Part shown: in pieces, positions 55,501 to 64,000 of the stretch | Layout of the letters: each line of letters starts with the position of its first letter | Position numbering within the stretch: the first letter of the stretch is position 1 | NCBI GenBank assembly: GCA_009746045.1 | Contig: RPFO01000213.1 | Span: 11,654,053 to 11,718,052 of the forward strand | DNA length: 64,000 nucleotides | Origin: Mesostigma viride | Taxonomy: Eukaryota > Streptophyta > Mesostigmatophyceae > Mesostigmatales > Mesostigmataceae | Reading direction: 5' to 3' | Translations under genes and position numbers: made by a program | The notes under the pieces: generated by a model | What the model saw: the letters and a program-made list of their open reading frames with translations, nothing else | What the model was told of the DNA's origin: nothing | Database searches by the model: none

Positions 55501-58500
55501 AAGAGAAAATGGGAGCAAAGTGCTTGACCTCGTAATTCGCATGGGACTGGTGCCACCAGGCACTTCTGGACTAGTACCAGCAGGCACTGGTGTACTAGAG
55601 CCACTAGACACCAGTGTGGCTTCCTACCTAGAGACCTAGAGAGCTGGAACCTACTTGTAGAGGTGTGGGCGCTACCTACCTAGGGACCTAGAGAGCTGGA
55701 ACCTACTTGTAGAGGTGTGGGCGCTACCTACCTAGGGACCTAGAGAGCTGGAACCTACTTGTAGAGGTGTGGGCGCTACCTACCTAGGGACCTAGAGACC
55801 TGGAACTTACTTGTAGATGTGTGTGCGCTACTTACCTAGGGACCTAGAGACCTGCAACTTACTTGTATAGGAATCGCCACTTTCAAAGGGCGCGCAGGTC
55901 TCCACGAGAGGTGTAGGAGTTTATCACTGCACCAGGTAGTGCAGTAACTGCATGCCTATTAAAGCTGAAGGTTAAGAGGGATCGGCTAATGTGCCAAGCA
56001 AGTGTTTTCTGCAAGCGCGATCGAGGATGCATGTTGGCTAAATGCGCCAAGAAAGTGTTGGCTAAAGAGGGGCTGGCATGGAGACGTATGCTGACTGCCT
56101 ATGCGATCGGGCCACCTGGCAATCCGGCGCGCAGACGGCTACAAGCTCGAGTTTGCAAAGGACACGGGGATAACCTTCACCGTGCGTGTGCTGGCGGGAA
56201 AGATCCCTGGCAGCGAGCAGCCCAAGGGCACCCTGACGCTGCTGTTGAAGGAGCCTGTGATGGTGACTGCGCTGGGGAGGGACAGGGGAACCTCCCAGGG
56301 GGATGATGAGGGCGTGCCGGGCGCTGGTAGCCATGGCAGGAACGGTGACGGTGGAGCCGAGTCGCCGCAGGAGGGCGAGCGAGCCGCGAAACGGCGACAT
56401 GTGGCGGACTCGCGGGGCCACGGTCATGTAAGGCAATGCTGCTCAAATCGTACGAGAAGATTAGGGGCTTCGCAAGGCAGCCCCTGTGAAGGGGTTGGAT
56501 TCCCCTTGACTCTAGGGCTACTGCCTGCCGTCACGTGTGCTACTGTCCGAGTGTGAGGAGGGGGTATGACGACCGGTCCAAGTGTGAGGAGGGGGGACGC
56601 GCGAAATGGGGTAGAGAATATGGGCGAGTGGGGATGTGCCTGTGAATGGGGTACGAAAGGCAGGTGGATGTGCAAATGGGTAATTAGGTAAATCGGCAAA
56701 TGGGTTGGAATTTGCGGCAGACCGGGAGTAGTTGTGTGGAGTGTGTTCAGGGGCAGGTGCGAGGTGCTGAGTGTGCCCAAGGATGGGTTGGACATGTACC
56801 CAAGTAGAGGGTACCGGAGGATCAGGCAGGGATCCAACGGATCATGTTGTGCTGTATGGCTATGCAGGAGACTTATGCAGGAGAAAAACCTTCGTTGTTG
56901 ATTTTGTCGTTGGGGCCAAGTCTTTTTGGTATAGGGCGATGGCACACGTGTGGGGGGGGGAAGGGCGGGTAGAATACTTGGGTTCAAGAACGCTTGGTTT
57001 CGGGAACGCAGTGCAGGCTGAGATGAGTCGTGCAGAGCAGTGGTGCCATCTCATCTGGCATCTGTATATGTCTAGCCCGTCGACCTGTAGATTTCCTGCC
57101 CATCGACCCGCATGTATCCAGGCCCTGAGGTGGTTTATGTAACAGCGGGCTTGACATGGTCTGGATGTTCCAGATTTGGAGGCCTGCGCTGGTTGTCGCA
57201 TCGATAGAGTAACGGGGACTGCTCCGGTCCCGTTGTGGCAACGGCTGCTCTGCAGTCGTGGCAGCAGCTGCTCTGTAATTATGAGGGGGAAGTTGGGTGC
57301 TCTTCAGAGACAGGAACTGCTGTTCTATTGATATTGCAGCAGCTCCTCTATAGTAATGGGATCTGCTGCTCGACAGATAGGGAACTGCCGTTCTATTGAT
57401 ATTGCAGCAGCTCCTCTATAGTAATGGGATCTGCTGCTCGACAGATAGGGAACTGCCGTTCTATTGATATTGCAGCAGCTCCTCTATAGTAATGGGATCT
57501 GCTGCTCGACAGATAGGGAACTGCCGTTCTATTGATATTGCAGCAGCTCCTCTATAGTTATGGGATCTGCTGCTCGACAATTAGGGAACTGCCGTTCTAT
57601 TGATATTGCAGCAGCTCCTCTATAGTAATGGGATCTGCTGCTCGACAATTAGGGAACTGCCGTTCTATTGATATTGCAGCAGCTTCTCTATAGTAATGGG
57701 ATCTGCTGCTCGACAATTAGGGAACTGCCGTTCTATTGATATTGCAGCAGCTTCTCTATAGTAATGGGATCTGCTGCTCGACAATTAGGGAACTGCCGTT
57801 CTATTGATATTGCAGCAGCTCCTCTATAGTAATGGGATCTGCTGCTCGACAGATAGGGAACTGCCGTTCTATTGATATTGCGGCAGCTCCTCTATAGTAA
57901 TGGGATCTGCTGCTCGACAGATAGGGAACTGCCGTTCTATTGATATTGCAGCAGCTCCTCTATAGTAATGGGATCTGCTGCTCGACAGATAGGGAACTGC
58001 CGTTCTATTGATATTGCGGCAGCTCCTCTATAGTAATGGGATCTGCTGCTCGACAGATAGGGAACTGCTGTTCTATTGATATTGCAGCAGCTCCTCTATA
58101 GTAATGGGATCTGCTGCTCGACAGATAGGGAACTGCCGTTCTATTGATATTGCGGCAGCTCCTCTATAGTAATGGGATCTGCTGCTCGACAGATAGGGAA
58201 CTGCCGTTCTATTGATATTGCGGCAGCTTCTCTATAGTAATGGGATCTGCTGCTCGACAGATAGGGAACTGCCGTTCTATTGATATTGCAGCAGCTCCTC
58301 TATAGTAATGGGATCTGCTGCTCGACAGATAGGGAACTGCCGTTCTATTGATGTTGCGCCAGCTCCTCTATAGTAATGGGATCTGCTGCTCGACAGATAG
58401 GGAACTGCCGTTCTATTGATATTGCAGCAGCTCCTCTATAGTAATGGGATCTGCTGCTCGACAGATAGGGAACTGCCGTTCTATTGATATTGCGGCAGCT

Positions 58501-61500
58501 CCTCTATAGTAATGGGATCTGCTGCTCGACAGATAGGGAACTGCCGTTCTATTGATATTGCGGCAGCTTCTCTATAGTAATGGGATCTGCTGCTCGACAG
58601 ATAGGGAACTGCCGTTCTATTGATATTGCAGCAGCTCCTCTATAGTAATGGGATCTGCTGCTCGACAGATAGGGAACTGCCGTTCTATTGATGTTGCGCC
58701 AGCTCCTCTATAGTAATGGGATCTGCTGCTCGACAGATAGGGAACTGCCGTTCTATTGATATTGCGGCAGCTCCTCTATAGTAATGGGATCTGCTGCTCG
58801 ACAGATAGGGAACTGCCGTTCTATTGATGTTGCGCCAGCTCCTCTATAGTTATGGGATCTGCTGCTCGACAGATAGGGAACTGCCGTTCTATTGATGTTG
58901 CGGCAGCTTCTCTATAGTAATGGGATCTGCTGCTCGACAGATAGGGAACTGCCGTTCTATTGATATTGCGGCAGCTTCTCTATAGTAATGGGATCTGCTG
59001 CTCGACAGATAGGGAACTGCCGTTCTATTGATATTGCGGCAGCTCCTCTATAGTAATGGGATCTGCTGCTCGACAGATAGGGAACTGCCGTTCTATTGAT
59101 GTTGCAGCAGCTTCTCTATAGTAATGGGATCTGCTGCTCGACAGATAGGGAGCTGCTTCTCTATCACTGTGATAGCAGACCATCGAGTGCTCTAATGGGA
59201 ACTGCTGCCGTACTGTTCAGAGGATGGCTTTTTTATTGCTATGACTCATTCGGGGGTGATATGATTGGATCCAGGGGTTGCTGTGGGTGATGGGGGGCCA
59301 TGCTGGGCGGATCTTTCTTTCCTGTAACAAACATGCGAGTGTCGACTGCGACATTACCTTGGATATGGGGACGGCTGCATGGATTCGAAGTGACATTGGG
59401 TTGGGCCTTTTGTTTTCCTCGACAGAAGGGCCACACAGTCACCTCAACAAGTACGGAAACGGTACGGGAGAGGGTTGCCTTGCGAAGCCGCGGCTGGCAG
59501 ATTTAATTTGATTTAATGGGAACCATGCTGGGTTGAATCGTTTTTCGACAGGAGGAGGGCCATGCGCCGGCCTCAGGCAAGGTTGTGCGGTGCCGGCACT
59601 TGCTGCTCAAGCATGTGGAGTCCAAGAACCCGGTGACTCATCGCGTCACCGACACGAGGTCGGCTGACCGGCCGGATAAGGTGAGTAGGGACGTATACTG
59701 TGGTGGTGGTATATGAACTTGACAATGCGCAGCGCGTGGCTGACAAACAGTCGGCGGACAGGCCGGATGAGGTAAATAACAAAGGGGGGCGGAAGTTTGT
59801 AGTGCGGTGGTATTTAACAAGAACAAAATGCCACGCGTGACCGACAGGAGGTCCGCCGACAGGCCGGCAAGGTGAGTATCGCTCAGGGCGCTGGTATCGT
59901 TGATTGATGGCAGTTCATTGGAATTCCAACTTTTCTGTTGTGGCAGTTACTGACATGGTTACTGTATGGGTTCCATGCTTTGTGCCATGTGCGCGTCCAC
60001 CCATCCACCCTGTGCGGCTTCCTTGCATGGGGCCTCCTTGATGAATGCTGCTGGCTGGTGGGAGCAGTGGCAGGTGACCAGAACCAAGGAGGAAGCTGTG
60101 GCGGAGATAGAGGGTAAGAGCCGCTGCTTGTTGTTATAATGTAATTATGCTGGGAGTGAGGAGGAAGCCGCGGCAGAGATGGAGGGTAAGAGCCGGTGCT
60201 TGTTCTGTTTTTCTATTTCAAGGATGCTGGGATCAAGTCGGAGCTGAGGCTATGTCTGACATGTTTATCCGCTCGGATCAATGCGGGTGAAGGTGGTGTC
60301 ATGCGGCTGGCTGCCTGGCGGTCTTCCAACACCGGAGCACCCAGCATCTGCAATGTCATGAGGTTACATGCCCTTTTCTTTGCCTCCTGATACACCCTAT
60401 CCATACACAGGTTTCCTGTCTGGGACGTATTTTAATATCGTGTTGCGCGGTTTTTATCTGGCCACCTGCTCTGAATGCAATTAATGAAGTAACCCACAGT
60501 TCCTGGCGGAGCTGCGGTTTTAGGAATATGTAGTATTAAGAATACTTGCTTAATCCAGCGTTGCTGGCGGGGCTGCCGTTCCGTAAGTATCAGGAGCGTA
60601 AGTATTATTCAGAACACCTTGCTCATGTTTGTTAGTGCCTAACCAATAATAGTTTAACTCTAACTAAACACACTACCTGGCGAAGCTGAACACTGCATAG
60701 CGCGTTACGTCTTGCCACCTCTGTGCTGATAATTTGGTCACCGTAGCGAAGAAGGCTACCTGTTGGCGCTGAGGATTCTGAAGTAGCGATAACACCTGGA
60801 TCCTGTGCATCGGTTCTCGTCAAACTGTTATAGGGTTGCTGAACTAAGCATATTACCTGGCATATTACCTGGCTCTCATCGGCTTATCCCTAGCTAAACC
60901 TGCTTTTCAATCTATTTGAGACAGACTACCTGGCGGAGATTCAATTGATGGTGGCTGAGGCCAAGGGACCCTGCCTTTGCTAAACCTGCCCTATTCATTC
61001 GACACCTGCCTCGTACCCAAACGATTTAATTGACTATCTGGCGGATCTTTGTATTTTTAACTGACTGGACCACCCTGCTCTAAAAAACCTGCTCTAGTCA
61101 AACCTGCCTCGTGCCCTTATTCAACAGATCACCTAGCAGAGCTGCGTTCTGTGGCGGAGGCGGGGCCAACGAAGCCTGCCGTAGCTAACAGACGAGCCAA
61201 TCACCAACCTGCCCCTTCTATCTGACGCCTGCCTTGAACCCTAACGGAAACAGACTATCTAGCAGCGTTGCGTTTAAGTGTGGAGAAGGGCCAACCGAGC
61301 CTGCTCTAAACAACTCGCTTTAGTCAAACCTGCCCCATCTATGCGAGACCTGCTGTCTACCCTAACTAAATCAGACTATCTAGCGGAGCTGCGTTCGATG
61401 GTGGAGGAGGGCGCATCCGGGGAGGAGATCGAGTCTCGTTTCTCTCAGATGGCGTCGCAGATAAGCGACTGCAAGAGCTCCACGCGGGGTGGGGACTTGG

Positions 61501-62413
61501 GCGAGTTTGGGCCCAAGAAGATGCAACCACCTTTCGAGAAGGCCGCGTGAGTGTATGAGATTGCTTTAATCATTCACATAGTCTTCTACATCGCGCCAAC
61601 TGATTTTATGTAGCTAGGATTGCCCCTACTCTTTGAGAAGGCTTTGTCAGTAGAAAGCCTCGTGAGAACTTAACATTGCACCCGTGGTTCGAAAAGGCCT
61701 CCGGTGATTATATATTTGTTGCGTGCTAAGAATTTGGTTTAGGCTCGTCTGTTAGAAATCCAACCAGTTATCATGGTAAAGTGGCTGCCTCGCAATAGGT
61801 AGGTTGTGCACTTGGACTTTACCTTTACCTCGAACTCTACGAACATCTGTTCCCCAGGTACGGATGCCCTATCTATCGTTACCGGCGTCAGAAATGTTTT
61901 CCCCAGTTCAGGCGGCAAGGTGCAGCAAGTTTGCTTTTACCTAGTACGTGAAAACGGCAGGTAAAAGCTAAACGACTTTGCATTTACCTTGAACCTCAAT
62001 TCAGGTGCTGTCCAGCGTCCATGAGCTCCGTCATGGTTACAATCGATCACGTAAGGCTTACGGGCAGGTTTACCTTTCCCTTTCACTCCGGCATGCGCAT
62101 TAAGTCATTTCGCAAGACCTCCCTAATGCTAAATGGGTGATGTGCTACGTGCCACCTGCTAGGCTTCAAATAAATGCTACAGCTGACGACATGCGTGCCA
62201 GGTGTAACGTGTAGTCAGTCAGCGGCCTCACTAATCAACGAGCTTTGCGCGCACTCTGCCTTGCTATGGACACTAAGTGGAACATTCGTCTCGTTTGCTT
62301 TCTCGCAAACTTGTACTCATCGATGCTGTCGCAGGTTTGCGCTGGCTGTGGGAGATATTAGCCCGATTGTCCACACTCCAAATGGGGTGCACATCATACT
62401 GCGCACGGGCTAG
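52504..62413 (+). CDS. FHA domain fused to Pin1-type parvulin isomerase (N-terminus unresolved)
   Basis: Nine exons: 52504-52571, 53033-53087, 54614-54671, 55439-55498, 56135-56427, 59552-59680, 60074-60113, 61375-61546 and 62335-62413. They total 954 nt in frame and give 317 aa. The FHA domain spans about the first 100 residues: SHFLVGRNAHDCDIVFEP, KVSRTHAAIVHH, VYVIDLKSGHGTYLNG and NKPTRLVDGYKLEF, with the Gly-Arg, Ser-Arg-x-His and His-Gly-Thr-x-x-Asn-Gly motifs of phosphothreonine binding. A Gly/charged linker follows (exon 5). The parvulin domain is complete: VVRCRHLLLKH, VTRTKEEAVAEIE, SQISDCKSSTRGGDLGEF, KKMQPPFEKA and NGVHIILRTG. Human Pin1 active-site equivalents His59, Cys113, Met130 and His157 are present. 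The Pin1 Arg68-Arg69 pair appears as Lys-Asn. Pin1's WW domain is replaced by FHA. Expected role: phosphopeptide-targeted prolyl isomerisation. Confidence 0.92.
54062..54365. repeat. 25-bp array (GTTTGGAAGAATAGGGCAATAACCC), about 12 units
   Basis: Degenerate units spaced 25 bp apart lie in the intron before the FHA exon at 54614. Variants include GAACAGGG and AATAACCAG. Confidence 0.95.
55626..55870. repeat. 52-bp array, about 5 units
   Basis: Units start CTACCTAGGGACCTAGAGA and repeat every 52 bp (for example 55681 and 55733), decaying to the right. They follow the FHA exon at 55439. Confidence 0.95.
56428..57307. other. Intron sequence before the 68-bp satellite
   Basis: No exon is recognised. 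A partial copy of the dispersed GCCTGCGCTGGTTGTC unit lies at about 57181-57208. Confidence 0.5.
57308..59155. repeat. 68-bp satellite, about 27 units, before the first parvulin exon
   Basis: Units are 68 bp (for example TTCTATTG at 57323 and 57391). Each contains CTGCTGCTCGACAGATAGGG, which resembles the acceptor of the next exon (TTTTCGACAG then GAGGAGGGCC). Variant units (CAGCAG, CGGCAG, GCGCCAG; GACAGAT or GACAATT) occur in patterns suggesting multi-unit duplications. Confidence 0.97.
59415..59452 (+). repeat. Ghost copy of the first parvulin exon 5' edge
   Basis: CCTCGACAGAAGGGCCACAC resembles the true acceptor region at 59541-59563, TTCGACAG followed by GAGGAGGGCCATGC. Confidence 0.6.
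59727..59880 (+). repeat. Two ghost copies of parvulin exon 3' edge with donors
   Basis: The exon at 59552-59680 ends CGGCTGACCGGCCGGATAAG followed by GTGAGT. Copies end at 59771 (GGACAGGCCGGATGAG then GTAAAT) and 59871 (GACAGGCCGGCAAG then GTGAGT). Both extend about 43 nt back into the exon sequence. Confidence 0.9.
60156..60206 (+). repeat. Ghost copy of the exon ending at 60113, with donor and intron start
   Basis: The real edge GGAGGAAGCTGTGGCGGAGA...GTAAGAGCCGCTGCTTG is repeated about 72 bp downstream as GGAGGAAGCCGCGGCAGAGA...GTAAGAGCCGGTGCTTG. The copy spans both sides of the splice site. Confidence 0.92.
60490..61292 (+). repeat. At least seven ghost copies of the exon 61375 5' edge
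   Basis: The exon starts ACTATCTAGCGGAGCTGCG after TCAG. Upstream copies lie at about 61248-61290, 61122-61167, 61029-61050, 60919-60961, 60661-60690, 60557-60580 and 60493-60518. Several keep an ACAG acceptor. Pyrimidine-rich CCTGCC segments recur between them, so the duplicated unit included the end of the intron. Confidence 0.9.
61615..61715 (+). repeat. Ghost copies of the exon ending at 61546
   Basis: The exon end CCTTTCGAGAAGGCCGC followed by GTGAGT recurs as CTCTTTGAGAAGGCTTTGTC (about 61630), AGAAAGCCTCGTGAGAAC (about 61654) and TGGTTCGAAAAGGCCTCCGG (about 61686). Confidence 0.7.
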
Positions 62414-64000
62414 GGGATGACTACTCTCGCATGGGGGACGATGTGAGGAAGTGTATGACGGAGGTGGTGCTCTTTGCCTGGGTCTGCTGCCCCCTTGGCT
62501 CGTTCGCTTCAGGGGGGCGTTTCTGGAAGGGAGGAATATAGCTTGAGTTCTGTACGATGCATGCTGGGTAATCCCTGCCACTAATATGGCGGGCTGGCTC
62601 TTTGCCTAGAGTCTGCAGCACCTTTATGAAGTGCTCTGTGGGCATGATGTAGAGCTGCTTTAGACAAAAGCGCGAGAGGACTTATATCAAGGAGACAACC
62701 AGCGCAGGCCAGAAATCAGGAGAATCCGGACCATGGTAGCTCAAGCCTGCCGTTATCTTTTCCGCGATGAAGACTTCTATGAGAATATACACAAGCGAGC
62801 ATGAGCAAGTACCTTGTGGATTGAGTGTCATCATAACAAAGCGTGTAAATTTGTGCCGACTAGCATGTGAAACTATTGGCGGGAGACCGGTCTACTATCG
62901 TAGACTGTGGCTCAAAAATCAAGTTCGGTTTTTTTTTTTTTTTAGTAGCGCAATCGACAGATCTCCGCGAGAGGATCCTGGATCATACCTTGGATACTGG
63001 GACGCCCGTTTTCAGTTGAGCGATAGTAGGCCAACAAGACCTGTAGTTGAAAATGGCTGTCAAGCTGGGCCCTTAGCATCAAATGGGCCAAAGTCCAGAC
63101 AGACCAAGTAGGACGTTCGGGGGTCCAAACAAAAGTTTTAACCCATGGTCCGCCAAGCCCTTTTAGGCACTTTAACACCCCTGAAAATAAAAAAAATCAT
63201 AACTCATAGCCCACAACTCCAAATACCCCCAGTTGCCAAGATGCTAGGAGTATCTACACTTCAAGGGCTTTCAGAATATGCAATAATATCATGAGTCTAG
63301 TGAGTGTTTTGGATGATACATTTAGTCAAAGTGAGCCAAAAGACGATCATTTGGTGCCAAAGAAAAAGTATACCCCCCCATTTTTTTCAGGGGAGGGTCA
63401 AAAACCTCAAACCCAACATTGGACAATTTAGTTGGATAGTCCAATGGTGCTTTCCTTGGGTCAAACCACCCGGATAGCCCATTTGGCCCATACAATGCCC
63501 GCGTTTATGTGTGTGGCTTACGCGCGCTCAAACAGCCAACTATCCCATGCCATACAATGAAGCAATATAATTGACCACAATTAACTGCCAGATATGCTGA
63601 AATACAAATATGAAGCCACCTTGCACTCACTGAACGGTATCTCCCCAAGAAATGCCACAAACTGGGCAACATTCTGGCTGAAACCCCTCCTTGAGCAGGC
63701 ATGGAAGGCTGTTGCAATTACCACTAATGTATCCACCATAAGGCATGTATAAATGTACGAGTTTCCACGCAAACAACACGAAAACGAATTGCCGTACCTG
63801 CCTCGATCATGACCTGGCCGGGTTCCGCTGGCCACATGCTCATACGTCACGGATACTAATGCTAGTGGCAGAGGCAGCCATAGCCGCTGTATCCATGCAT
63901 CCGTCATCATTACCATGTTGATTATCTATGCAAAATGACGTCTAACTCGTCGACGTTCCCAGCAGATGCTGCCGCTGACTTCCGTAAAACAATGGAAGGC
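62414..64000. other. 3' flank of FHA-parvulin gene
   Basis: The stretch holds a copy of the dispersed TATCAAGGAGACAACCAGCG unit (62686-62760) and a poly-T run (62928-62943). AT-rich sequence without recognisable genes follows, apart from the weak exon candidate near 63.7 kb. Confidence 0.4.
63631..63708 (-). CDS. Possible zinc-binding exon
   Basis: A 78-nt interval has AG and GTGAGT borders and reads PCLLKEGFQPECCPVCGIS in one phase. The Cys spacing (CCPVC) suggests a zinc-binding segment. No neighbouring exon was found. Confidence 0.25.

Overview
The window reads as nuclear DNA of a green alga or close green-lineage eukaryote, probably a chlorophyte. It carries spliced genes with GT-AG introns (donors often GTGAGT, GTGGGT or GTAAGT), plant-like protein families, L1-type and other LINEs, a hAT transposon and very long tandem repeats. 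The species cannot be fixed from the sequence. No prokaryotic operon, CRISPR array or rRNA gene is visible. All gene models here were built by eye from splice motifs, codon phase and remembered family consensus. The internal check is that exon lengths add up to whole codons.

Three conserved genes form the backbone. (1) A TBCCD1 (TBCC-domain protein 1) homologue runs on the minus strand from 20679 to 2698: seven exons, 661 aa, with a 10.5-kb intron that is mostly one 10-bp satellite. (2) An F-box protein of the Arabidopsis At4g00755 type lies on the plus strand from 27444 to 36005: five exons, 436 aa. (3) A fusion of an FHA domain and a Pin1-type parvulin prolyl isomerase lies on the plus strand: nine exons from 52504 to 62413 give 317 aa, and the N-terminus is unresolved. 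A fourth, unidentified minus-strand gene (51016 to 49846) is divergent from the FHA-parvulin gene. The four genes have unrelated basic roles (centriole/basal-body positioning, ubiquitin ligation, phospho-dependent signalling, unknown); nothing suggests one pathway.

Mobile DNA fills the gaps. A full-length L1-type LINE with a 15-bp target duplication sits at 21264-26760. The 36-49.2 kb region is a graveyard of LINE 3' ends, a broken reverse transcriptase, copies of an element carrying ORF1 only, and a hAT element inserted with an 8-bp target duplication. ORF1-only and LINE debris also occupies the first 1.8 kb.

The most striking signal is in the introns. Many introns of the three conserved genes carry decayed copies of the adjacent exon edge together with its splice site, in tandem and outside the coding frame. 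Some sets have become satellites, for example 29-bp units after TBCCD1 exon 2 and 68-bp units before the first parvulin exon. I call these exon-edge ghosts. They suggest that introns here lengthen by repeated local duplication of the exon-intron junction. Other tandem arrays (10-bp x 888, three pentamer blocks, 7-bp x about 58) preserve single-step mutational series that show how satellites start and switch sequence.
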